From NCBI RefSeq assembly GCF_030410375.1, contig NZ_JAUHHE010000013.1, forward strand, positions 1 to 64,000: DNA of 64,000 nt. The letters are read 5' to 3'. Below the pieces are notes generated by a model that saw only the letters and a list, made by a program, of their open reading frames with translations, did not search any database and had not been told where the DNA came from. Each line of letters starts with the position of its first letter. The first letter of the stretch is position 1. Origin of the DNA: Zwartia vadi. Its GTDB lineage: Bacteria; Pseudomonadota; Gammaproteobacteria; Burkholderiales; Burkholderiaceae_B. Of this stretch, positions 29,068 to 37,555 are shown piece after piece. The position numbers and the translations under genes were made by a program.

Positions 29068-29976
29068 ATGAACATCACACCTCTCTCTGAAACACTGGGT
29101 GCGCGAGTAGAAGGCATTGATTTATCAATACCTTTAAACGACAAGCAAATCGACGCGATTCTCATTGCATTGGGTCGTTACGGGGTTTTGGAATTTCCAA
29201 AACAAACGTTGACAACATTACAACTCAAGGGATTCAGCCAGAATTTTGGCGAGCTTTATATTAGTCCTGGTGGGCGTGCGCAAGTGCCCGGATTTCCGGA
29301 GGTCATGATCCTCTCGAACATGGTGGTGGATGGTCAGGCGGTTGGGCTCAAGGATGCAGGTCAATCTTGGCATACGGATATGTCTTATGCATCGGTCATT
29401 GCCCTTGCAAACATTTTATATGGCACCACTATTCCGCATCGCGATGGAAAACCATTGGGTGCAACGCAGTTTAGAAATATGCACGCAGTCTATGAGGACC
29501 TCTCCGAGGATCTTAAGACAATACTCTCCAACAAAACCATCACACATGATTTCAACAAATTTTGGGACATGATGCGCGCCCGACCAGGGAGTACGCGCCC
29601 CCCTCTGAGTGAGAAAGAGAGAAATGCGCGCCCGCCGGTCAGTCATCCCGCATGCTTGACTCACCCGTTGACCGGCAAAAAAGTCTTGTACGCAAATCCT
29701 GGGTACGCAATCGCGATCAATGATCTTCCGAAAGCGCAAAGCGATGAGATTCTTGAGGAGCTTTTTGAGCGTCAACTCGATGACAAGTATCTCTACTCCC
29801 ACCAGTGGAGCAAGGATTCTGTCTTGATGTGGGACAACATCGGCACTACCCACAACGCAGTGGCGGACTACGCGCCGCACGAACACCGCTACATGCAGCG
29901 CTGTCAGGTGATGGCTGATCGCTTATTCGGGCCTGCAGGCACGCGTGAGCCAATTCTTTTCAAAGCAAGGGCATAA
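29068..29976 (+). CDS. TauD/TfdA-family Fe(II)/2-oxoglutarate dioxygenase
   Basis: A 302-residue non-haem iron oxygenase. The iron-binding HxD is in QSWHTDMSYASV (near residue 100). The distal His lies in THNAVADYAPHEHRYMQR (near 265), followed by the Arg that binds 2-oxoglutarate. It starts ITPLSETLGARVEGIDLS, the family opening. GGAAAGACG precedes the ATG. It lies 27 bases after the amidase and five bases before the Bug start, clearly one operon. The group hydroxylates substrates such as taurine, 2,4-D or other acids; the substrate here is unknown. Confidence 0.9.
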   Translation: MNITPLSETLGARVEGIDLSIPLNDKQIDAILIALGRYGVLEFPKQTLTTLQLKGFSQNFGELYISPGGRAQVPGFPEVMILSNMVVDGQAVGLKDAGQSWHTDMSYASVIALANILYGTTIPHRDGKPLGATQFRNMHAVYEDLSEDLKTILSNKTITHDFNKFWDMMRARPGSTRPPLSEKERNARPPVSHPACLTHPLTGKKVLYANPGYAIAINDLPKAQSDEILEELFERQLDDKYLYSHQWSKDSVLMWDNIGTTHNAVADYAPHEHRYMQRCQVMADRLFGPAGTREPILFKARA

Positions 29977-29980
29977 AAAA

Positions 29981-30955
29981 ATGAATAAGAGACAAATACT
30001 TAAACTCGTGCTGACTGCATGTTGTCTGACCAGCGGAGCCGTTTCAGCACAAAATCAACAAGTGTTTCCTGACAAACCCATACGGCTGATCGTTGCCTAC
30101 GCACCAGGAGGTGCGACGGATATTGTGGCACGTATGCTTGCTCAGGAACTCACTCCCCTGATGGGACAGTCTGTCATCGTAGAAAATCGCGCGGGTGGCG
30201 GAACCCTCGTGGGTACAGAATCCATCAAGCGTGCGAACCCAGACGGTTACAGCCTGCTGTTTGGAACCAACGCCTTTGTCATCACGCCACTGCTACACAA
30301 TACGCCTACGTATGATCCAGTCAAAGACTTTTCTCCAGTATCGCTGACCACGATCCAACCCCTTGGATTACTTGTCACACCAGGATTAAAGATTAAAACA
30401 GTTGAACAACTGATCGACTATGCGAAGAAAAATCCTGGCAAACTGAACTTTGCTTCCTCTGGCAATGGTTCAGCCCAACATTTGGCCGGAGAATCCTTTC
30501 GAGTCGCTGCGGGTATCGATTTAGTTCATGTTCCTTACAAGGGAGCAGGTCCGGCCTTGGTGGATCTTCTGGCTGGCCGTGTGGACATGATGTTTACTTC
30601 TTTAGTGGGTAATACAGAACATATCAAGGAAGGTCGACTGGAGTTGGTTGCGACCTCGGGCGTCAAACGCGGTTCTGCAACACCAGGGGTGGCAACTGTC
30701 GCGGAAACCCTGCCAGGTTTTGAAGCCTTCACTTGGCAAGGGGTCATCGCGCCAGCTCAAACACCCGCGAACGTCATCGACCAGCTCAATACTGCAATTA
30801 AGAAAGTAGCGGCGACACCTAAGTTCTACGAAAAACTTGCAGCGCAAGGCATGGAAGTCCAGACCTCCACCTCCACTGAATTCAGGGAAAGACTTGCCAA
30901 TGATGCAGCCAAATACAAAGAATTGCTGCAGCGCACGCAGACAACGATTCGCTAA
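29981..30955 (+). CDS. Bug-type (TTT) periplasmic solute-binding protein
   Basis: A 324-residue Bug receptor. The ATG at 29981 (AGGG upstream) gives a normal signal peptide (MNKRQILKLVLTACCLTSG, cleavage near VSAQ), unlike the upstream in-frame codon at 29945 inside the dioxygenase gene. Hallmarks are FPDKPIRLIVAYAPGGATDIVARML, VENRAGGGTLVGTESIKRANPD and HVPYKGAGPALVDLLAGRV. It is third in the amidase-dioxygenase operon and presumably captures their substrate. Confidence 0.93.
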   Translation: MNKRQILKLVLTACCLTSGAVSAQNQQVFPDKPIRLIVAYAPGGATDIVARMLAQELTPLMGQSVIVENRAGGGTLVGTESIKRANPDGYSLLFGTNAFVITPLLHNTPTYDPVKDFSPVSLTTIQPLGLLVTPGLKIKTVEQLIDYAKKNPGKLNFASSGNGSAQHLAGESFRVAAGIDLVHVPYKGAGPALVDLLAGRVDMMFTSLVGNTEHIKEGRLELVATSGVKRGSATPGVATVAETLPGFEAFTWQGVIAPAQTPANVIDQLNTAIKKVAATPKFYEKLAAQGMEVQTSTSTEFRERLANDAAKYKELLQRTQTTIR

Positions 30956-31042
30956 ATCTAGGCTATAAAACCTTTGGCGCTAGTTAGTATTCTAAAAAAA
31001 TAGCATTGCTCAACCCATGCCTCTCACCATCACGGATTAAAT

Positions 31043-31615
31043 ATGTCGAACCCTCAGCAAAAACGATTTCCGCAAGTCACTCTCGAAACGCTTCCACAAG
31101 AGTCGCGCGGGCTTGCGCAAGAGATTCTGGATATTTCTAGTCTTGGGCTTGCGGGCCCCTACAACGTCATGCTGCGCAGCCCTATTTTTGCCGATCGCAT
31201 GAAGCGTTTGCTCGACTACTTGCGATTCAACAATTCACTCCCTATGCGCTTGAGTGAATTCGCCATTCTGATTCAGGCTCGTCTGTGGAGTTCGCAAGTG
31301 GAGTGGGTCGCGCACTATCCTATCGCCTTGCGCAATGACTTACCAGCCCATGTGGCGGATGATCTCAAGCAAAACATCCGTCCGCGCAACATGCAACCTG
31401 ATGAAGAAGCCGTCTACGACGTTTGCATGAATATGAGTAAAAATCACAAAATCAGTGAAGAGCTCTTTCAGCACGCTAAAAAAGTGTTGGGTGAACAACA
31501 GCTCGTCGATCTGATCGCAGTCAGCGGAACATATGTGACGATCGCAATGTTGTTGAGTCTGGGTGAAGAGCCTATCCCCGAAGGCAAAACACTGCCCTTC
31601 CCCGAAGCGCTGTAA
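31043..31615 (+). CDS. Carboxymuconolactone decarboxylase (CMD/AhpD-like) family protein
   Basis: A 190-residue alpha-helical CMD-family protein. The family core is in SEFAILIQARLWSSQVEWVAHYPIA (residues 70-96), with the EWxxH acid-base pair kept. The AhpD CxxC redox pair is absent, so a peroxidase role is unlikely and a lactone or decarboxylase-like role is more plausible. It follows the Bug gene after 87 bases and is probably in the amidase operon. It converges with the TPR glycosyltransferase gene, 11 bases away. Confidence 0.8.
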   Translation: MSNPQQKRFPQVTLETLPQESRGLAQEILDISSLGLAGPYNVMLRSPIFADRMKRLLDYLRFNNSLPMRLSEFAILIQARLWSSQVEWVAHYPIALRNDLPAHVADDLKQNIRPRNMQPDEEAVYDVCMNMSKNHKISEELFQHAKKVLGEQQLVDLIAVSGTYVTIAMLLSLGEEPIPEGKTLPFPEAL

Positions 31616-31626
31616 AGACTAATCCG

Positions 31627-33663
31627 CTAGGCTTGGTCAGCAATACGTATCGCTGAGGGAGGCTGACCAGCCAATCGACGAGCGTGAACCTGCATGAAAC
31701 CGTCTTCAATCGCGCGTGCCAGACGATCGATATCGAACAATGGCGCGCGCAGCCGATTTTCATGCAGGCGCTCACGCAAAGACTTCAACTGCGCTCGATT
31801 TGTTGCGAGCTCAATGGCCTTGGCCTCAAAGGCGTTGCCATCCAGTGTGATCAACTCAGGCAAATCGATCGCATTGAGCAAGCTCGCGGCAACGCGACTG
31901 GCAAAAGCCGACCCCATGCACGTCAGCACCGGCAAGCCAACCCACAGCGCATCGCTGGTAGTCGTGTGCGCGTTGTAAGGTAGCGTATCAAGAAACAAAT
32001 CGGCGAACTGTTGTCTGGCCAGATGCTGGTCAGTCGGAAGCTTGGGCGCAAAGATCAGTCGTTCAGGATTGACGCCACGGTCTTTTGCTTCGCTACGCAG
32101 ATTATGAGCGGTTTGCTCGCTGGCCTGTAACAGCCACAAAACACTATCAGGCACTGCGCGCAAAATTGCCATCCAATGATCAAAAGTCTCTGGAGTAATT
32201 TTGTAGTTGTTATTGAAACAACAAAATACGAAAGCATCCTCCGGCAAGCCAAGCTCAGTACGTGTGGAAAAAACCGTCGACACAGCGCGACTTTTATCAT
32301 TAGGCTGATAGCTGTTTGGTAAGTAAATAACTTTTTCCGTGTAAAACGCTTCAGTTTCAGGTGTGATCAACACCTTATCCGCGAGGATGTAATCCATATA
32401 AGGCACACCTAGGGTGCCGGGGTAGCCCAGGTAGTTGATCTGAACCGGCGCTACTCTGGCGGCGAACACCCTAGGTCGACAACCTATTGTCCAACCGCTC
32501 AGGTCCACCGCAATGTCGAGTTCGAGCGCTCTCGCACGCGCGACGAGTTCTTCGTCTGAATCGGCCCTGACATCAATAAAGTGTTCAAAACCCTGTTTAA
32601 GACGCTGCCTCATCGCATCGCCCGTGTCTGGACCGGAAGAAAAAGCATACACCTCGAAGGCTGATCGATCATGCGCCTCGAAGAGTCCCGCAATGAGCTG
32701 TGAAACGGGATGATGATGAAAATCAGCTGAGAAATAACCCACGCGTATGCGTGCATGCGGCGGACGCTTTTTGAAGGGTAACGACTGTTTGAGGGTCGGG
32801 TGTTTCTCGCGAATCCAAGTCTGCGCAGCGCGAAGCTGCAAACCAGGATCAGAGGTCAGTGCCAGAAGTGGAAAAGGCAATGTCGCTGGCTGCTCGTGGC
32901 GGACCGCCTCGAGTAGCTCAGATAGACGCTCTTGATAGCGCTTCCAGTCACACATCTGCATGTTGACGTGTAGGCGCGTCCCCAGCAAATACGGAATATT
33001 CGGTGAAAGCGCGATTGCGCGGTCAAAGCTTTCAACCGCCTCGGCATGTCTGCGCAGTTCATTGAGAGCATTGCCACAGTTCATAAAGGCGGAAGCGTGA
33101 TCGGGCGCAAGAGAGGTCACCATTCGAAAACTGGCAACCGCGTCCTCAAAACGACCCATCATGCCAAACGCATTGGCGCGATTGAAATAGGCCTCCGCGT
33201 AATTTGGGGCGATTGCGATCGCACGATCGTAGCTCTCGATCGCGTCCGCCCAGCGACCCATGTGCTGAAGCAAGTCACCGCGATTATTGTGCGCCTCGAC
33301 ATATTCTGGATCAAGTGCAATCGCTTTGTCATAATGCGCCAAAGCCGACTTGTACTTTTTTAAATCCTGAAGAAGGTTGGCAAAATTATTATGTATTGAA
33401 GCGACGTCAGAATCGATCTTAAGCGCTTTGATAAAGAGAGTCTCAGCGCGTTCGAGCTGTCCGGTTTGATATGACAACGTGGCCAACATATTGAGCGCGT
33501 CAAAATGATCGGGTTGCCATTTCAATGCCCGCTCGTACATCACACGGGCTTCTTTGAGCTCTCCTCGATGATGTAACGCCAATCCCTCCTGCAGCCTGTT
33601 GTGCGCCTTCATCGCATCGACAGCAGACACGACCTTACCCGATTGAGCAATATTTCTACCCAC
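31627..33663 (-). CDS. TPR-repeat O-GlcNAc transferase-like glycosyltransferase (SPINDLY/GT41 type)
   Basis: A 678-residue protein with about six tetratricopeptide repeats (residues 20-240), each ending in an xxALxxxPxx-like helix, for example AIESYDRAIAIAPNYAEAY. A GT41-like catalytic region follows: IRVGYFSADFHHHPVSQL (near 315), DIAVDLSGWTIGCRPRVFAAR (near 405), PVQINYLGYPGTLGVPYMDY (near 428) and LFLDTLPYNAHTTTSDALWVGLPVLT (near 565). This is the layout of eukaryotic OGT and bacterial homologues that modify proteins with a sugar. The protein target is unknown. It lies 36 bases after a small basic protein gene on the same strand. Confidence 0.88.
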   Translation of the reverse strand: MGRNIAQSGKVVSAVDAMKAHNRLQEGLALHHRGELKEARVMYERALKWQPDHFDALNMLATLSYQTGQLERAETLFIKALKIDSDVASIHNNFANLLQDLKKYKSALAHYDKAIALDPEYVEAHNNRGDLLQHMGRWADAIESYDRAIAIAPNYAEAYFNRANAFGMMGRFEDAVASFRMVTSLAPDHASAFMNCGNALNELRRHAEAVESFDRAIALSPNIPYLLGTRLHVNMQMCDWKRYQERLSELLEAVRHEQPATLPFPLLALTSDPGLQLRAAQTWIREKHPTLKQSLPFKKRPPHARIRVGYFSADFHHHPVSQLIAGLFEAHDRSAFEVYAFSSGPDTGDAMRQRLKQGFEHFIDVRADSDEELVARARALELDIAVDLSGWTIGCRPRVFAARVAPVQINYLGYPGTLGVPYMDYILADKVLITPETEAFYTEKVIYLPNSYQPNDKSRAVSTVFSTRTELGLPEDAFVFCCFNNNYKITPETFDHWMAILRAVPDSVLWLLQASEQTAHNLRSEAKDRGVNPERLIFAPKLPTDQHLARQQFADLFLDTLPYNAHTTTSDALWVGLPVLTCMGSAFASRVAASLLNAIDLPELITLDGNAFEAKAIELATNRAQLKSLRERLHENRLRAPLFDIDRLARAIEDGFMQVHARRLAGQPPSAIRIADQA

Positions 33664-33699
33664 AGTTCACCCCGAAAATACTCACAAAACCTATAACTA

Positions 33700-33849
33700 T
33701 CAACGATCTTTTTGCTTAATCTTGGTGAAAACAGTATTGACCACTGTCGCGCGCATAGGCTCGCTCAGCCCGGAGGCTGACTTGGGCGTTGAGGTGTCTT
33801 TTTTAGGCTTTTTTGTTTCTTTATTGGATTTTTGCTGACCTTTTGCCAC
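33700..33849 (-). CDS. Small Lys-rich conserved hypothetical protein
   Basis: A 49-residue, very basic protein starting (M)AKGQQKSNKETKKPKKD. The frame is open to an ATG at 33909, but that form has an untypical 20-residue hydrophobic start. The GTG at 33849 has a GGGG site seven bases upstream and gives the start I recall from other Burkholderiales small proteins. The function is unknown; the Lys-rich N-terminal half suggests nucleic acid or ribosome contact. It is divergent from arfB. Confidence 0.6.
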   Translation of the reverse strand: MAKGQQKSNKETKKPKKDTSTPKSASGLSEPMRATVVNTVFTKIKQKDR

Positions 33850-33908
33850 GATAATGCCCCAGTAGATTGACGATAAACTAGTGTACAGGTCTATCGACAA
33901 AAAACCCA

Positions 33909-34313
33909 ATGCTCAACACTCTGCGCGTCCCCGAATCTGAAGTTGAAATTTGCGCCATGCGCTCGCAGGGCGCGGGAGGGCAGAACGTCAATAAAGTATC
34001 AAGTGCGATTCATCTGCGCTTTCACATCCCCAATTCAAGCCTGCCTGCCGATGTAAAAGTACGTTTACTCGCGCTGAAAGACTCCCGCATCAATCGGGAC
34101 GGAGCGATTGTGATCAAAGCGCAAACCCATCGCAGTCAAGAACTCAACCGGGTCGATGCCTTCAACCGCCTCAACGCACTGGTCAACAGCGTGGCGCGTC
34201 CGCCTAAAACGCGTCATGCGACCAAACCCACTTTCAGCTCGAGGCAACGTCGACTGGAAACCAAGCGCAAGCATTCCGAGACAAAGGCCTTGCGTGGAAA
34301 ATCCGCGCTATAA
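33909..34313 (+). CDS. arfB: Peptidyl-tRNA hydrolase ArfB (ribosome rescue)
   Basis: A 134-residue RF-1-domain protein that frees stalled ribosomes by hydrolysing peptidyl-tRNA without a stop codon. The catalytic GGQ is in MRSQGAGGQNVNKV (near residue 23). The C-terminal Arg/Lys-rich tail (TFSSRQRRLETKRKHSETKALRGK) enters the mRNA channel in the known family. The length matches E. coli YaeJ (about 140). No clear ribosome-binding site precedes the ATG. Confidence 0.93.
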   Translation: MLNTLRVPESEVEICAMRSQGAGGQNVNKVSSAIHLRFHIPNSSLPADVKVRLLALKDSRINRDGAIVIKAQTHRSQELNRVDAFNRLNALVNSVARPPKTRHATKPTFSSRQRRLETKRKHSETKALRGKSAL

Positions 34314-34378
34314 CGTTATAAATACATTTCAAACGAAGCACATGTCCCAAGTACTGCCTATAGCGACGACTCCAGCAC

Positions 34379-35002
34379 ATGAACATTCCTCTCTTTCCAC
34401 TTGGCTCGACGCTTTTTCCAGACGGTTTACTGGCACTTAAAATTTTCGAAGTGCGCTATCTGGATATGACAAAGGCCTGTTTTAAGCAACAGTCGCCCTT
34501 CGGCGTTGTCACATTAACAACCGGTCCTGAGGTACGCATGCCCGGACAGGAGGTTGAATTTGCCGAGATCGGCACGCTCTCACATATCGTCGAGTTTGAT
34601 GCTGTACAGCCAAGTCTTTACCTGCTGCGCTGCAAAGGGGGTCAACGCTTTAGGATTCTTTCGCGGTCCTTGGCTCCCAACGGCGCTTGGTCCGCCGAGG
34701 TCGAACTGATCGCAGAAGACCTTGAAATAGAAATTCCGCCCGAACTCACCCCATCCTCTCAGGCCCTTGCCCGACTGATCGAGTCATTTGACGAGCAAAA
34801 TATCCCGCCCGATGAACGCCCCTTTTATGGACCGTATCGTCTGAATGACTGCGGTTGGGTCGCGAACCGCTGGGCCGAACTACTCAACATCCCCGCCACG
34901 CAAAAGCAGCATTTGCTCGCGATGGATCATCCCCGCCTGCGACTGGACCTTGTCCAGGAAACGCTCGAAGAAATGGGGGCATTTAAGCCCCCACGCGCAT
35001 AA
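34379..35002 (+). CDS. Lon N-terminal (LAN/LON)-domain protein
   Basis: A 207-residue stand-alone LON substrate-binding domain with no protease or ATPase domain. It opens IPLFPLGSTLFPDGLLALKIFEVRYLDM, the family signature, and carries the GTLSHIVEF and CKGGQRFRILSR strands. Such proteins are common in proteobacteria and of unknown biochemical role. A GGGGGC/GCCCCC stem lies at the gene's 3' end (34975-34992), but without an adjacent T-tract. It converges with the aminotransferase gene 15 bases away. Confidence 0.9.
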   Translation: MNIPLFPLGSTLFPDGLLALKIFEVRYLDMTKACFKQQSPFGVVTLTTGPEVRMPGQEVEFAEIGTLSHIVEFDAVQPSLYLLRCKGGQRFRILSRSLAPNGAWSAEVELIAEDLEIEIPPELTPSSQALARLIESFDEQNIPPDERPFYGPYRLNDCGWVANRWAELLNIPATQKQHLLAMDHPRLRLDLVQETLEEMGAFKPPRA

Positions 35003-35017
35003 ACAGGTGTTTTTTGA

Positions 35018-36229
35018 TCAAGCGCGCAAGGATGCGCAAAACGCCTTGATCCTTTCGCAGGCGTCTTTCAGAATAGCATCCGATGTTGCGTAGGAGATCC
35101 GGAAGTATGGTGCCAAGCCAAACGCAGAGCCCGGCACCACCGCGACCAGCTTCTCATCGAGGAGCGCATTGGCAAAATCAAAGTCATTATTGATCTTGAC
35201 GCCTTTGGGAGTGGTTTTGCCAAGCACGCCTGCGCAGCTTGGATAAACGTAGAAGGCACCCTGGGGTTTTAGGCAAGTAATGCCCTCGCATTCATTGAGC
35301 ATGCGCACAACCATATCCCGGCGGCGTTCAAAAATCACATTATGATCGGCAATAAAATCTTGAGGGCCATCCAGGGCTTCGAGGGCTGCGGCCTGACTGA
35401 TCGAGGAAGGGTTGGAGGTCGACTGGGACTGAATGGCCGACATCGCACCAATCAACCAGCTCGGTCCATGTCCGTATCCAATACGCCAACCAGTCATGCA
35501 ATATGCTTTTGACACTCCGTTGACAGTCAACACACGGTCTGCGATCTCCGGTGCGACTTGTGCCAACGTCGCGAACTTTGCACCATCAAACAGGAGCTTT
35601 TCGTACATGTCGTCCACCATCACCAACACATTTGGATGCGCCTTGAGAACTTTTCCAAGCGCTTTCAAATCTTCGGCTGAATAGACCGCACCAGTAGGAT
35701 TGGAAGGAGAGTTAAGAATCAGCCATTTGGTGCGGGGCGTGATAGCCTTTTCGAGCAGTTCGGGGGTCAGTTTGAAATTCACTGAGGCATCACACACCAC
35801 CGGCACAGCCGTGCCGCCAGCCAAGACAACCATGTCCGGGTAGCTGACCCAATATGGCGCAGGAATCAATACCTCATCGCCCTCGCCGATCGTCGACACC
35901 AGCGCATTAAACAAAACCTGTTTGCCGCCCGTGCAGACAATCACATCATCAGGATTGATCGTCATCCCATGATCGCGTAAAAACTTTCTGGCAATGGCGC
36001 GCTTAAGTTCGACTGTTCCGTTTACAGCCGTGTAACGCGTCTGCCCACCCTTGATTGCCTTGATCGCTGCTTCGCAAATGTTGGCAGGAGTATCCATGTC
36101 GGGCTCGCCCTGAGCCAAAGCAATGACGTCCATTCCCTTGGCTTTCATCGCCTTGGCATTGTCAGTGATCGCCAACGTGGGTGAAGGTTTAACCAAAGAC
36201 ATACGGGGCGAAAGTAATGCTGCACTCAT
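35018..36229 (-). CDS. PLP-dependent aspartate-type aminotransferase (class I)
   Basis: A 403-residue fold-type I aminotransferase of the I-gamma (AspAT-like) group. The PLP Lys is in VNGVSKAYCMTGWRIGYGHGP (near residue 238). NSPSNPTGAVYSAEDL (near 175) and the C-terminal FRISYA carboxylate-binding Arg are present. Probable role: aspartate/2-oxoglutarate transamination. GGAG lies seven bases before the ATG. It is a single gene, divergent from a Bug-PrpD operon. Confidence 0.92.
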   Translation of the reverse strand: MSAALLSPRMSLVKPSPTLAITDNAKAMKAKGMDVIALAQGEPDMDTPANICEAAIKAIKGGQTRYTAVNGTVELKRAIARKFLRDHGMTINPDDVIVCTGGKQVLFNALVSTIGEGDEVLIPAPYWVSYPDMVVLAGGTAVPVVCDASVNFKLTPELLEKAITPRTKWLILNSPSNPTGAVYSAEDLKALGKVLKAHPNVLVMVDDMYEKLLFDGAKFATLAQVAPEIADRVLTVNGVSKAYCMTGWRIGYGHGPSWLIGAMSAIQSQSTSNPSSISQAAALEALDGPQDFIADHNVIFERRRDMVVRMLNECEGITCLKPQGAFYVYPSCAGVLGKTTPKGVKINNDFDFANALLDEKLVAVVPGSAFGLAPYFRISYATSDAILKDACERIKAFCASLRA

Positions 36230-36440
36230 TTATTTCTCCAGAGAAAGGGGGCGGCGCATGGAGTCACACATACCGAAATTGCATGCCAAGCCAACAAATA
36301 TAACCCAAGCCGCTCAGCAAATTCATGCCAAGTTGAGATGATCCCGCACAAGTTCTGCGACATTGCCTTTTTACCTTTGAAAACTCTCGAAATCAGCCTC
36401 GCAGCATGGTATCGTGCGAAAAAATTCCGGAGGATTCAAC

Positions 36441-37424
36441 ATGAATTTCGCAACCAAACTCACTCGTCGCGCTTTGCTTGGCGCTCTGGTTCTAACAACC
36501 GGTTTTGGATTAAGCGCAACTGCGCAGGCCAAATACCCTGACAAACCGATCAAAATCATTGTTGGCTTTGCCGCTGGCGGTCCAACCGACATTGTCGCCA
36601 GACTGGTTGCCAATCGTCTGGACAAAATTCTCGGTCAACCCGTGATCGTCGAAAACAAGCCTGGTGGCGGATCCAACATTGCCTCGGCAGAAGCCGCGCG
36701 CGCCAAACCAGATGGCTACACGCTGTTTTTAGGAACCATTGCGAACGCGACCAACATGTCGGTTTATAAAAATTTGAGCTATGACACTGAACGCGATTTT
36801 GTGCCGATCACCCAACTCGTATCCTCGCCAAGCGTTTTAGTTGTCAATAATGACTTACCTGTCAAAACGCTTGCTGAGTTGATCGCCTACGCAAAAGCCA
36901 ACCCAGGCAAACTTTCCTATGCCTCGTCGGGTGCCGGTGGCTCCCCTCACCTTGCCGGGGAAATGCTTAAACAGCGCGCAGGTATTGACGCACTACATGT
37001 GCCCTACAAAGGCGCTGCGCCCGCAATGAATGACGTGATGGGCGGTACCGTTTCGATGGGTTTCAAAACAGCCTCTGGTGTGACAAGCACGATTCAGGCT
37101 GGCCGTCTCAGAGCGATCGCGATCGCGAGCGGAACACGCCTGCCACAACTGCCTGATGTGCCTACGCTTGCTGAACTCGGATTCAAGGATTTTGAAGTGA
37201 GTTCATGGAGCGGTCTGTTCGCTCCGAAAGGCACGCCGCCTGAGATCATCAATACGATCGCCAAAGCAACCATCGAAATTCTGAACAACCCCGATGTACG
37301 TAAACAACTCGAAGCAATGGGTGCCATTCCTGTTGGCAGTACCCCGGCTGAGTTTCAAAAATACGTCCGCTCCGAAATCGAAAAATGGGCGGTTGTTGCC
37401 AAGGCTGCAAACATTCAACTTTGA
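36441..37424 (+). CDS. Bug-type (TTT) periplasmic solute-binding protein
   Basis: A 327-residue Bug receptor. The ATG at 36441 is fixed by a strong GGAGG seven bases upstream; the in-frame codon at 36414 is behind that site. The signal peptide (MNFATKLTRRALLGALVLTT) has a twin-Arg pair before the hydrophobic stretch, so Tat export is possible. Mature hallmarks are YPDKPIKIIVGFAAGGPTDIVARL, VENKPGGGSNIASAEAARAKPD and HVPYKGAAPAMNDVMGG. It heads an operon with MmgE/PrpD and an aldo/keto reductase. Confidence 0.93.
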   Translation: MNFATKLTRRALLGALVLTTGFGLSATAQAKYPDKPIKIIVGFAAGGPTDIVARLVANRLDKILGQPVIVENKPGGGSNIASAEAARAKPDGYTLFLGTIANATNMSVYKNLSYDTERDFVPITQLVSSPSVLVVNNDLPVKTLAELIAYAKANPGKLSYASSGAGGSPHLAGEMLKQRAGIDALHVPYKGAAPAMNDVMGGTVSMGFKTASGVTSTIQAGRLRAIAIASGTRLPQLPDVPTLAELGFKDFEVSSWSGLFAPKGTPPEIINTIAKATIEILNNPDVRKQLEAMGAIPVGSTPAEFQKYVRSEIEKWAVVAKAANIQL

Positions 37425-37555
37425 TTCGTGAACTCTATTTGCTTTAATCTATTCAACATTTGACACCCACGCGCCTCAGATCGCTGTTCTTCGGTCTGGG
37501 GCGCGTTGTTTTAGTAGCGCCTTCTCATCACAGCTTGTTGGCCAAGGAATCAGGA

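Noticed and set aside
34975..35015. GGGGGC/GCCCCC stem and TTTTTT at the end of the Lon-domain gene
   Set aside because: The stem is inside the coding sequence and the T-run lies about 15 bases further on, so it does not form a standard terminator.
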